From JBBDLF01 sp040879025 (GTDB taxonomy: Bacteria > Pseudomonadota > Gammaproteobacteria > Pseudomonadales > Pseudohongiellaceae): 64,000 nucleotides of DNA. The notes below the pieces were generated by a model. That model made no database searches, was not told the origin of the DNA, and worked only from the letters and a program-made list of their open reading frames with translations. Position numbers and translations under genes: made by a program. The DNA lies in assembly GCA_040879025.1 (NCBI GenBank), contig JBBDLF010000039.1, forward strand, positions 124,001 to 188,000, read 5' to 3'. Every line of letters begins with the position of its first letter. Position 1 is the first letter of the stretch. Below are positions 34,973 through 43,372 of the stretch, piece by piece.

Positions 34973-35968
34973 TTGTGAGCTGTTCAACCCTATGAAAGTT
35001 CCGCCGTTGCGTTGGGTCAGTTCGCGCATCAGATTGGTAAATCGGTAAACACTCTGCTGAAAACGTCGCTCGTACAGGAAAATATTGGGGAACCCGATGC
35101 CGTGAACTCTCACCAGTCTGTTCCCATTTTCGTCCTCCCTGTTGATCCGATCAACAGTTTGCAGCACCTGAGTAATAGACCCGCCCGGCTGAAAATCATC
35201 ACCAAGGACATAAACACTGATTTTCTTGTCCGGAGAGTAAAAATTGCTGATCGCCCGGGTAACGCCTTCGACGGGACTGCTGTTACTGTAAGGCGTCCAG
35301 GTCCGCAGCGTCGCCAGTATCTGCTGTCTGCGGCCCGGCGTATCAGGTATCCATTCATTCCGGTAACTGTCGAACATGTAGTCCCCCATGTCGTTCATCA
35401 CCTGAATGCCCTTCACTTCGGGATACACATTAAGAGTGTCGTCAATCACTTCGAGCATCTTGTTCCAGCTGGTGTTAACCATACTGCCCGAAGTGTCTAT
35501 GACGAAAATGATGTACTCGCTGTCGACGGGAACGCCGCCGATCATATTGTTTTCCCTGTTGAAGCTCTCCCCGAGCAATCGCTCCATCTCTGCCGTCAGG
35601 TTTTGCCTGGCCATGGCCAGCCTCCCCAGTTCAGCTTCGGTGTCGTCGGTGTCCTCGACCGACGCAACATAGGAGCTGCGAATCTGCGACAGGTCCCGTT
35701 GCAGAATCGCGATACGCTCCTTGTAGGCTGACAGTTGTTCCTGCTTGGCGTTCAGGTCGCGGTTGAGAATCGCCGTTTCCCCACGCATCGCGAACAGCTC
35801 GGCCTGCAGCTCCTTTATAGAGTCTGCCGGGTTGAGGTCGGTCACTTCCAGCGCCACCGGCTCTGACGTATCGGTGATCATCAGCAACAGGATGATCGCG
35901 CCGAAACCACAGGAAATCACATCCAGAAAGGCGATGCTGAAGGAATCTGTTTCGCGATTTCGTTTCAT
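34970..35968 (-). CDS. Membrane-anchored vWA-domain protein with TolR/ExbD-like N-terminus (copy 1)
   Basis: This 332-residue protein has a short cytoplasmic N-terminus, one membrane segment (about 11-31, with AFLDVISCGFGAI), a coiled coil (about 48-130) and a von Willebrand A domain (about 151-325). The Asp at the start of the membrane segment recalls the proton-carrying Asp of TolR, ExbD and MotB. The MIDAS metal site begins VIDTSGSM, with further parts near SSPVEGV and GDDF. It is a paralogue of the next gene upstream and lies in the same run as a MotA/TolQ-type channel, so it may be the partner subunit with a vWA domain replacing a peptidoglycan-binding one; this is inference. Confidence 0.87.
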   Translation of the reverse strand: MKRNRETDSFSIAFLDVISCGFGAIILLLMITDTSEPVALEVTDLNPADSIKELQAELFAMRGETAILNRDLNAKQEQLSAYKERIAILQRDLSQIRSSYVASVEDTDDTEAELGRLAMARQNLTAEMERLLGESFNRENNMIGGVPVDSEYIIFVIDTSGSMVNTSWNKMLEVIDDTLNVYPEVKGIQVMNDMGDYMFDSYRNEWIPDTPGRRQQILATLRTWTPYSNSSPVEGVTRAISNFYSPDKKISVYVLGDDFQPGGSITQVLQTVDRINREDENGNRLVRVHGIGFPNIFLYERRFQQSVYRFTNLMRELTQRNGGTFIGLNSSQ

Positions 35969-36006
35969 TATCGTTTCAATATTCCCCGATTGCCGTTCTC
36001 AACCGC

Positions 36007-37107
36007 TCAAGGCCAGTCCCGTGACGGCGTCATGAAGGATCCCTGGGTGTACTGCGATAGCTGCCAGTAGGCCGCAGCCGCACTGGGATCACCCTCCAGT
36101 GGCATAAGTATGATATTGACCGGAATTCCCTCCGGTAACTGTTCAACGGCGTCCTGGTATAACTCGAGGCGATCGCTCGGACTGACGACACTGCCGGAGT
36201 TGCGGCCCAGACCCAGGGTCGGCAGGCCGTCTGTAATCAGAAAAATATTATCGGGCAGTTGCGGAAATTGCGCGATGGCCTGGAACAGCGCCGCCAGATT
36301 GGTACCGTTTTCCGGTACCAGTTGTTCCACGGTCCCTATTATCCCGTCAAGCTGCTCGCGGTCCGCCACTTCAAGCCACTGATTCTCAGAGCCGGCGAGA
36401 ATGGGCCTGGGCTCCTCGTTGAAACTGTAGATCTGATAACGGCTGGTTATCGGAAGCTGGCTGCTGATCCAATCCACTGATCTGACAACACGCTTCCATT
36501 TTGGTGACTGGATTTTGCGGTCATCCGGCAAATTGCGCGTGCGAATAATGTTTACCAGCGTCTCATCAAGCATACTGGCCGAGTTGTCCACCAGGATCAT
36601 GATGCGATTGCCGCCCAGATACAGCCCGCTCAAATATTGCCTGTCGCCCTCGCCCAGAAATTCCCTTGCATTGTTACCCTCACGCTCCAGAGCGGACTCC
36701 TGCAGCCGTAATAACTCCTCCTCCAGAGCGGCAATCTCGACGCGCATTCGCGTAATGTCCTCTTCGCGGCCGGCACTGGAGCCTTCCAGCTCCGCCAGCT
36801 GCTGCATGAAATCCTCTATCTGTTGCTGTACGCGATCGATAAGACCTTCCGCTGTCACGACCTCCAGACTCACATCAGCGATGGTATTGCGTATCTGGAC
36901 CAGCCCTTCACGACCGGCCAGCACTTCCTCCTCCAGCAGGCTCACTTCGGCCTGGATCAGGGGGTCGCCCTCGGTTGCCTGTAAAGACGCGCTGTGATCG
37001 AGAATAAGGAACAATAGCACTACCGCCCCAAACCCGCAGGACATCACATCAAGAAATGCCAATGTCACCGGGTTGAAAGCCCGGCGCTTCATGCGGCGCC
37101 TAGACAT
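36007..37107 (-). CDS. Membrane-anchored vWA-domain protein with TolR/ExbD-like N-terminus (copy 2)
   Basis: This 366-residue paralogue of the neighbouring vWA protein has the same layout: basic N-terminus, membrane segment with LAFLDVMSCGFGAVV (about 16-36), a glutamate-rich coiled coil (about 50-142) and a vWA domain (about 165-355). Its MIDAS reads DNSAS, with the supporting Thr in NGTNLAALFQAI and Asp in ITDGLPTLG. The ATG at 37107 has a GAGG site and overlaps the upstream stop by 8 bp; a start 15 bp later would align better with copy 1. The coiled coil differs strongly from copy 1 while the membrane segment is conserved, suggesting that the membrane part contacts a shared partner. Confidence 0.87.
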   Translation of the reverse strand: MSRRRMKRRAFNPVTLAFLDVMSCGFGAVVLLFLILDHSASLQATEGDPLIQAEVSLLEEEVLAGREGLVQIRNTIADVSLEVVTAEGLIDRVQQQIEDFMQQLAELEGSSAGREEDITRMRVEIAALEEELLRLQESALEREGNNAREFLGEGDRQYLSGLYLGGNRIMILVDNSASMLDETLVNIIRTRNLPDDRKIQSPKWKRVVRSVDWISSQLPITSRYQIYSFNEEPRPILAGSENQWLEVADREQLDGIIGTVEQLVPENGTNLAALFQAIAQFPQLPDNIFLITDGLPTLGLGRNSGSVVSPSDRLELYQDAVEQLPEGIPVNIILMPLEGDPSAAAAYWQLSQYTQGSFMTPSRDWP

Positions 37108-38440
37108 CCTGAACCTCAATCAATTGCAGATCTTCGTCAGTATAGGGGAAACCGATACGGTCACCCAGAGTCAATGCCTGTCTCCCAGTGACCGGCCGAT
37201 TGTTCAACAATGCTCCCGTTTCGCCGAATTCCACGAAGACATCTTCACCTACCTTGCTGATCCTTCCGAGGGATTCCGGCAAACCCCTGACATTCAGCGC
37301 GATGCTTCCCGAGGATAAGTGGCTGTCAGCGCCGTTGCGGATATCCACCTGCCGACCCAGGGCAATGGCGCTGTTGCGAAACAGAACATGTGTAGGTGGC
37401 TGGCTTCCAACAACGTCCGCTTGCCTGGGACGGGTCGCCGGCGCCCGGTTCGCCGGCAATTTCCAAACCAGGTGGGTGGCTTCGGCCGCGCGAATCAGGC
37501 TTTCGTGCCTGGTACATGCCTCCGCCAGATGCGCCGGGGATACGGTTTTGCCGGACAGGTTCAGGAACTCGGCGAGCCCCGGCAATTCAGCCATTGCATC
37601 GGTGAGTACTACTTCGGTATCAGCCGTGACGAGCTTGTCCATCTGGGCGCGAATTCTCCGGTAATGGGGCTCGAGCTTTCCGACCACGCTGTCCCAGGAC
37701 AGTTTGGCCTGATAGGTTTTCTCGCCCGCGTTCAGTTCAAGTGGCAAACTGTTTCCGTGGCGGCTCTGGCTGAGCCAGTGAGGCAGGGCATTGTACAGCT
37801 CCTGTTCCACAGCGGCGCTGTGCTGCGGATTGAAGCGGCACTGCTGGATAAACTGTCCGGTTGTCAGATGGACCATCGCCTCATACATGCTGTGCAATCC
37901 AACATCGCCAAGCTGCACGACGGACCGCCGTTGCAGTTCCCCCCCTGATTCGGCAAATGTTGTAAGCAGAACCTGGTGAAGCTGCAAGTCCAGATGCAGC
38001 ACAGACGGTGATTCCGCCACCATCACCGTCCCCGCCAGCGCCGAGTCGATCATCCCCACGGCCTTGAATGGTGTCTGTCTGAGAAGACCGAGAATGATAG
38101 CCAGTTGTTCTCTGGAAAAACTCCCCGGAACCGCGACAATGACCTCTTGTTCACTCGAGATTTCAGTTTGTTCTGCGACATGCATCAGGTGCAAATAAGC
38201 CAGATCCGCATAATGGCGCGCCACCCGGTTGGCCGGCGAGAAAGGCTCCAGATTCAACTGCGACCAGAATCGGTTGATGATTCGCGTCGGATTCAGGCGG
38301 GTCCGCCGCAACGCAGCTTCTCCCAGTTCCACCTGGTCATTTTCGAGCAGGGCAATACCCGGGCTGATGTGACGAAGCACTCCCGAATGGTCGATGACGC
38401 TCACACCCCGGTCATTTATCTCGATAAGACTGACGCTCAT
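37100..38440 (-). CDS. Actin/Hsp70-like protein with C-terminal FHA-like domain
   Basis: This 446-residue soluble protein begins SVSLIEINDRGVSVID and contains EVIVAVPGSFSREQLAIILGLL and KAVGMIDSALAG, which match the layout of the actin/Hsp70 ATPase fold (compare VPAxF and the following helix-strand). The nucleotide-binding phosphate loops look degenerate. The last about 85 residues (ALGRQVDIRNG to GALLNNRPVTGRQALTLGDRIGF) look like an FHA domain, a phosphothreonine-binding module. The start overlaps the MotA/TolQ-like stop by 4 bp. It may assemble on or sense the channel from the cytoplasm; function unknown. Confidence 0.68.
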   Translation of the reverse strand: MSVSLIEINDRGVSVIDHSGVLRHISPGIALLENDQVELGEAALRRTRLNPTRIINRFWSQLNLEPFSPANRVARHYADLAYLHLMHVAEQTEISSEQEVIVAVPGSFSREQLAIILGLLRQTPFKAVGMIDSALAGTVMVAESPSVLHLDLQLHQVLLTTFAESGGELQRRSVVQLGDVGLHSMYEAMVHLTTGQFIQQCRFNPQHSAAVEQELYNALPHWLSQSRHGNSLPLELNAGEKTYQAKLSWDSVVGKLEPHYRRIRAQMDKLVTADTEVVLTDAMAELPGLAEFLNLSGKTVSPAHLAEACTRHESLIRAAEATHLVWKLPANRAPATRPRQADVVGSQPPTHVLFRNSAIALGRQVDIRNGADSHLSSGSIALNVRGLPESLGRISKVGEDVFVEFGETGALLNNRPVTGRQALTLGDRIGFPYTDEDLQLIEVQDV

Positions 38441-39252
38441 GAACTGACGTATCTCTCCGGTACCTGAAGATGCCTGACCAGGTACTCATCACAATAATTC
38501 TGGGTGTCCAGCACCAGCCGATCCTGCAGTAACTGTAACTGGTGCAGCAAAAACATCAGCAGAATACTCACTACCAGCGCCACAAAGGTGGAATTAAACG
38601 CAACGCCGAGGCTTTCCGTCATGCCGAAGATATCCCCGCTCTGCGCCTGATAGGCCTGACCCAGCGCCGTACCAATACCGCGCACGGTGCCAAGAAAGCC
38701 GATCGACGGAATCGCCCAGGCGATATAACGCACAATGGTCAGCTCTGTTTCGAGCCGGTCGCCCTCATTCTCCAGATTGTCCCTGATCGTACCAGCGACA
38801 TCCTGGATGCTTCCGGTGTTGTAGAATCGACGTAATCCGGTGAGCAGCGCACGGGGTAACAGGTAATTCCGTTCTCGTTCCGGCAGTGCTTCCACCGGCC
38901 TGGCAAAATTTTTGGCGTCCTCCGGAAGGATGCTGGTGCCTTCGGATATCTGTATCAGGTTGCGTTCCAGCAGGCGGCGTTCGCGCAGTGTCCTGTGGGT
39001 TTTCAATCCAATTATCGACAGCGCCCAGAAGAACAGAATGATGCAGGTTTCCTGCTCAAAATCCTTGAGAATTACATAAACTGATCGGTCAGGAATATAG
39101 TTTTCGTCCTGCTCCAGAAGCGCATACTGCTGCTGCTGAATCACTTCGGCATTGGGCCTCACCACCGCCACATAAACCGCGTGAACCAGAATAACAGCAA
39201 TGATCAAAGCAAAAATCTGATAGGTGACTTCCGAGAGTAAACCCTGTTTCAT
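38437..39252 (-). CDS. MotA/TolQ/ExbB-type proton channel protein
   Basis: This 271-residue inner-membrane protein has four predicted membrane segments (about 12-31, 68-83, 173-195, 219-239) with a large cytoplasmic loop between the second and third. The third helix carries AIPSIGFLGTVRGIGTALGQA, the signature of the TolQ/ExbB/MotA family. These form the pentameric channel around a dimer of the single-helix partner (TolR/ExbD/MotB), converting proton or sodium flow to movement. Here the only candidate partners are the two vWA proteins downstream. It has an extra N-terminal helix and extended periplasmic loop compared with MotA. Confidence 0.9.
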   Translation of the reverse strand: MKQGLLSEVTYQIFALIIAVILVHAVYVAVVRPNAEVIQQQQYALLEQDENYIPDRSVYVILKDFEQETCIILFFWALSIIGLKTHRTLRERRLLERNLIQISEGTSILPEDAKNFARPVEALPERERNYLLPRALLTGLRRFYNTGSIQDVAGTIRDNLENEGDRLETELTIVRYIAWAIPSIGFLGTVRGIGTALGQAYQAQSGDIFGMTESLGVAFNSTFVALVVSILLMFLLHQLQLLQDRLVLDTQNYCDEYLVRHLQVPERYVSS

Positions 39253-39340
39253 TCAATCGCCCTTTTATTCGATCGTAGTTCATCCCGGGGTCCTGGAGAG
39301 CCGGAATCGATCCTCGCGGCCGCGCCCGGCGGGGAATGAA

Positions 39341-39679
39341 TTATATGTCCACCGGGAAGGAGACCCCAAGGTCCTGGGATATCTGTTCTGACGGGATAAA
39401 GCGCCCGAATGCGCCAGGTTCCTGTTCTTCGTCGTCCTGGCTCTCTTGTTCCAGGGCTTGTGCCTGCTGTTCTTCTTCCTGCGCCGCATCCTCGTCCGCC
39501 CCGTCTGGATCCTGTTGTTCGGGATCCGGCTCCTGGTTTACCGGTGAGGCGGCTGCTGTCGCACCATCGGGTTCCCCGTTCGTGGCGGACTGCGGTCCGG
39601 GATTGTCGGCCGCCGTTGCCATACCACACAATAATCCGGCGAAAACCAGGCCGGTGAATACCAAGCAACGGGATGTCAT
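39341..39679 (-). CDS. Small acidic secreted protein
   Basis: This 112-residue protein has a cleavable signal peptide (LVFAGLLCGMATA, cleavage after about residue 23) and a very acidic, Gln/Glu/Asp-rich middle, which is probably disordered. The end GRFIPSEQISQDLGVSFPVDI looks more ordered than the rest and could be a short docking motif. It starts 3 bp after the PEGA-FGE stop. No family is recognised. Confidence 0.75.
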   Translation of the reverse strand: MTSRCLVFTGLVFAGLLCGMATAADNPGPQSATNGEPDGATAAASPVNQEPDPEQQDPDGADEDAAQEEEQQAQALEQESQDDEEQEPGAFGRFIPSEQISQDLGVSFPVDI

Positions 39680-39682
39680 GTC

Positions 39683-41761
39683 CTATTCCTCAAGGTATCG
39701 GGCAATCCGGAATCCCAGGTCCTGTCTTGGCTCTACGCCAAAATCCCTGAACGACAGACGCAGTTCGGTCAACGCGCCATGAGCCCAACTCGAACCGCGT
39801 ATGGTGTGAAACTCCCCCGCATCCGGACCCAGGGGATCGACTTCGGCGTCGTCGCCGATAACACCGACTGAACCGTAGAAATCATGAACCCACTCCGCGA
39901 CGTTTCCCGCCAGATCGTGGATGTCTTTATGGTTCGCAGGGAACGTGCCCACATTGGCTGTACCCAGAAAATTATCCTGATAGCCCTGGATGACTTCGCC
40001 AAGAAAACCGGCGGTGGACATGTCAGCAAAATTTCCGGACTGTGCCGGAGGTGGTAGCTGGTCGCCCCAGGGATAGCGCCTGGTGTTGCCGTCATCATCA
40101 ACACGGGCGACCCAGGCCCATTCCGCCTCTGTCGGCAACCGGTAGCCGGTGGCAGCAGGATTGAACCCGGTCACTTCCCCGTTTTCCACATTGTAGAACA
40201 AGGGCAACGACTCACGCTCACTCAGCCAGTTGCAGAACAAGGCGGCATCCTGCCAACCGACCTGAACCACCGGTTGCTGCGGCAAATCCAGGGACGAGCC
40301 TCGCAGGGTCCCTGACGAATGCTGACTTCTGAATTCCCGGAATTCAGCATTGGTAACTTCATTGACCGCCATATAGAACGGTTTTTCCAGAACAATGTTC
40401 CGCAGGGTCTCGTTGGGGCGCCGACCGGGCTCTCGCCGTGATGCCCCCATTGTGAATTCGCCGGGATAAAACAGTTTGAGCTTCTGCCCGACCGCCGTGG
40501 TAATTACCGGTTCAATCTGTTCAAGCCTGGCTTCTTCGACAGTTTGCAGGGTAACCCGCAGTTGCTGGTCAAGCCCCGGTCGGGAAGTAAATTCCGTCGT
40601 ATAGGGCACATAGCCTCGCTTGCGGATTTCAACAGTCTGGCTGGCGGCCATGAGTTCCAGGGGCTGATCGGCCGGCCCCCGATATTGGCCGTTGACATAA
40701 ACCTCCGCGTCTTCAGGCTGCACCGCCAGATTGACCTGCGTCATTATGGGATCCAGTGGCAGGGTGACGCCACGCTCCTCGCCCGAGGCCGTCTGCAAGG
40801 TGGTCGTGGCGGCTTCATACCCGTTCTTGAATAGCGCAACCGTATGTTGGGCATCAGGCTGCAACGCAACCTGTAGCGGAGTCTGACCACGAAATTCCCC
40901 GTTGATGGTAACGCCGGCGCCGGTCGGCACCGATTGAATGAATACCAGTCCATCCGCAGGCTCCAGTTCGACATCGGGTAACGACAGGTCTTCGCCCGCG
41001 GATATCTCGATGTGATCCTGCCACGCCTTGTGGCCGGCGAGCCTGATTGTAATTTCACGGTCTCCCTGCAACAGCTCGGCAGTCAGCGGTGTGCTCCCGG
41101 CGGCTTCGCCATCCACCAGCACTTCCGCCCCGGACGGGGAACTGCTCAGGTTGACCACTGCCCAGGCCGGGTCGAGATTGACCTCCTCGTTCTGTTCAAT
41201 AGTACGGCCCTCTATTTCTATCTGCTTTCTAAAGGAAAGATACCTGGCGCTTTCAATTGTCAGCTCATGAGTCCCGGGTTCGATTTGCAGCCCTGACAAC
41301 GGAGTGGTTCCCACGTCTACCGCGTCGATCAATACCCGCGCGCCCTCAACCCCGCCTGTCGAAACATTGAGTACGCCGGGCAGTTTGCGCATTGCAAACC
41401 GGTGGGTTTGCGACTGGTCTGACGACACCAGCAGGCGTTCGTCGGTATCGTAGTAGCCTTCATTACCCAGGGCTATCTCATACATTCCTGGACGCATCAG
41501 GTAACGCTGCCCGATCCTGATTGCCGGGCCACCCTCAATGGAAACTTCCGCGGTAATCGGTTCGGCGTCAATGTAGACCGACCTGGCCGTGAGAATGAAC
41601 CAGCCGGCAACACCGGATGCGAACAGGAAAACGGCAACGAACACATGAATCCAGCGCAGCCGGAATTTGAAATCGGGACCAGATTTCCTGTTGGGAGTGA
41701 AATCGATGGGAACGATAGGGTCGGTTGCCCCGCCAACGTTGCTGTCGTTTTGACTAACCAT
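39683..41761 (-). CDS. PEGA-repeat membrane protein with FGE-like (SUMF1) C-terminal domain
   Basis: This 692-residue protein has one membrane segment (about 37-58), about five PEGA-type beta repeats (about 64-405, e.g. VNLSSSPSGAEVLVDGEAAGSTPL) and an FGE-sulfatase fold (about 428-690) with MGASRREPGRRPNE, GYRLPTEAEWAWVAR and DLAGNVAEWVHDFYG. In true formylglycine-generating enzymes the copper-binding cysteines follow RGGSW; here the segment reads RGSSWAHGALTELRLSFRD with no cysteine, so catalysis of that type is unlikely. PEGA repeats are cell-surface or periplasmic scaffolds. The FGE-like domain may bind a ligand or partner in the periplasm. Confidence 0.88.
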   Translation of the reverse strand: MVSQNDSNVGGATDPIVPIDFTPNRKSGPDFKFRLRWIHVFVAVFLFASGVAGWFILTARSVYIDAEPITAEVSIEGGPAIRIGQRYLMRPGMYEIALGNEGYYDTDERLLVSSDQSQTHRFAMRKLPGVLNVSTGGVEGARVLIDAVDVGTTPLSGLQIEPGTHELTIESARYLSFRKQIEIEGRTIEQNEEVNLDPAWAVVNLSSSPSGAEVLVDGEAAGSTPLTAELLQGDREITIRLAGHKAWQDHIEISAGEDLSLPDVELEPADGLVFIQSVPTGAGVTINGEFRGQTPLQVALQPDAQHTVALFKNGYEAATTTLQTASGEERGVTLPLDPIMTQVNLAVQPEDAEVYVNGQYRGPADQPLELMAASQTVEIRKRGYVPYTTEFTSRPGLDQQLRVTLQTVEEARLEQIEPVITTAVGQKLKLFYPGEFTMGASRREPGRRPNETLRNIVLEKPFYMAVNEVTNAEFREFRSQHSSGTLRGSSLDLPQQPVVQVGWQDAALFCNWLSERESLPLFYNVENGEVTGFNPAATGYRLPTEAEWAWVARVDDDGNTRRYPWGDQLPPPAQSGNFADMSTAGFLGEVIQGYQDNFLGTANVGTFPANHKDIHDLAGNVAEWVHDFYGSVGVIGDDAEVDPLGPDAGEFHTIRGSSWAHGALTELRLSFRDFGVEPRQDLGFRIARYLEE

Positions 41762-41765
41762 GCTG

Positions 41766-43301
41766 TTAGCGCCCCGTACTGGCTATAACTCTTTCATCGC
41801 ATTGCACGATAACCGCTTCAGGGGTCTGACCAAATCCAACGACAAATTCTTCGCGTACATCGCGATATCCCCTGCGTGTGCCAACCGCCACATAGCGTCC
41901 CGGCTTGAGTGGCACCAGTTGCTCCTGGAACTCTCCCAGGTCATAGGTACGCAACAGGGTTACACTGGTTTCGTTGTTTGATACGAATGCGACGTTGACC
42001 GGTTCCTGGGCTTCGGTCAGCAGGCCCTCCAGCTCTGCCAGTTGAGTGCTGAGTCGCGGCCCCGGATTCTCGATAGCCTTCCCGGTGTAATAGACATCCA
42101 GGGTCTCATTGAACACGTCTTCATCGTTAAAGCGGTCAGGGTTGTCAATGGCGTAACTCAGCAAGCGATCAAGCTGGTTGCGCTTTTGCGCATGATCCAG
42201 ACCATTCACCGCGAACACAACATTGGAATCTATTTCCAGAGCCCCCTCGTAGGCTGCGATGGCATCCTGCCAAGCTTCGCTGTCCTCCGCACTGAGAGCC
42301 TTCTGGCGGTGTCGGGCAATGGCAGCCGCGGCAACTTCATTTTCCGTTTGGGAGATCGCCGCCTGAGCCTGGGTGTTATTGACTCCCATCGCCAGCGCAT
42401 CTTCGAAAGCGGCGATGGCCTGTTCCGGCTGATCCTGCTGCAGAAGTGCATACCCTGCCGACATGGCACCGGAAAACTCCCGTTGCGCAATGGCGTCATT
42501 GACTTCAGCCAGCAGCGCTGTCGCGGATTCATGGTAGCCGTCCAGATTGACCGCCTGGCGGTACAGTTCCCTGGCGGCACCCAGGTCGCCGTCTTCATAC
42601 AAGGTCGCCGCCTCGGCCAGCAATCCGTTCACGTTTTCCAGAGTCTCCGCCCGGCCTTTGCCAATGGCGGCTCGTTCATTGTCGGGGTCCAGTATCAGCG
42701 CGAGATTGAAATTCTCCAGGGCCGTATCATCGTCATTATCCGCCAACGCGGTCTCGCCATCGCGAAGGCGCCGCTCCAGAATTTGTGGGACACCTTCCAT
42801 TACCGAAGCCATGGCGTTGCGACTCGCCTCATAATGCTCTCTGGCGGCAATGAAATCCTGGGTTCGGTATGCCTCGTCGCCAACCGCGGCCTGCTCCAGC
42901 GCTTCGTCATAAATGTCGCCGCCCCACACTTCAACTTCCTTGAGGTCGAGTTCCCCCTGAATTTCCAGCAATTCGGCCAGCACAGCCTGGGCTTCCTGGC
43001 GTTGCGCGGCACGCTGGGCTTCCTGAAAGGGAGAGATTGTGGTTTCCTGTGAGGCTTGCGGGGCCGGCGCGCTTACCTGCACTGTCTCCGGACGGGGTGT
43101 CAGGGGTAATTCATACCGGGAAACGACTCCAGGCAGTATGAAGATCACCGCCAGGGCAATGATCAGCAGGCAAGCGAGACCCATCCAGATCCATACCGGA
43201 GGCCGATCCTGCACAAACCGGCTGTGCATATCGGAGGCGGGTGCCGATGTCTGGAAATTGTCCTCAACCGGCTCTGTTTTCTCGTACTTTTCTTCAGACA
43301 T
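41766..43301 (-). CDS. Membrane-anchored TPR-repeat protein
   Basis: This 511-residue protein has a cytoplasmic N-terminus rich in Glu, one membrane segment (about 38-58) and a long alpha-helical region of TPR-like repeats (about 90-390; e.g. NFNLALILDPDNERAAIGKG, AYEGALEIDSNVVFAVNGLD). The C-terminus (about 430-511) is beta-rich (TSVTLLRTYDLGEFQEQLVPLKPGRYVAVG), similar in style to the PEGA modules of the next gene. The ATG at 43301 was chosen; the frame extends 12 codons further. It lies 4 bp before the PEGA-FGE gene, suggesting both are made together as part of one periplasmic complex. Confidence 0.84.
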   Translation of the reverse strand: MSEEKYEKTEPVEDNFQTSAPASDMHSRFVQDRPPVWIWMGLACLLIIALAVIFILPGVVSRYELPLTPRPETVQVSAPAPQASQETTISPFQEAQRAAQRQEAQAVLAELLEIQGELDLKEVEVWGGDIYDEALEQAAVGDEAYRTQDFIAAREHYEASRNAMASVMEGVPQILERRLRDGETALADNDDDTALENFNLALILDPDNERAAIGKGRAETLENVNGLLAEAATLYEDGDLGAARELYRQAVNLDGYHESATALLAEVNDAIAQREFSGAMSAGYALLQQDQPEQAIAAFEDALAMGVNNTQAQAAISQTENEVAAAAIARHRQKALSAEDSEAWQDAIAAYEGALEIDSNVVFAVNGLDHAQKRNQLDRLLSYAIDNPDRFNDEDVFNETLDVYYTGKAIENPGPRLSTQLAELEGLLTEAQEPVNVAFVSNNETSVTLLRTYDLGEFQEQLVPLKPGRYVAVGTRRGYRDVREEFVVGFGQTPEAVIVQCDERVIASTGR

Positions 43302-43372
43302 AGGGCTATCTTGGAACCAGGTGAATTCAAAAATCAAATGCCACGGTTAAATTTTGAAGCAGGGCCGGCAGA

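Noticed and set aside
34970..39252. Zorya-type phage defence system
   Set aside because: A MotA-like channel is present, but no OmpA-domain ZorB and no ZorC, ZorD or ZorE-type genes were found; the partners are vWA proteins.
42042..43052. 336-codon frame antisense to the TPR gene
   Set aside because: The TPR protein has clear repeats and a membrane segment; this frame does not.
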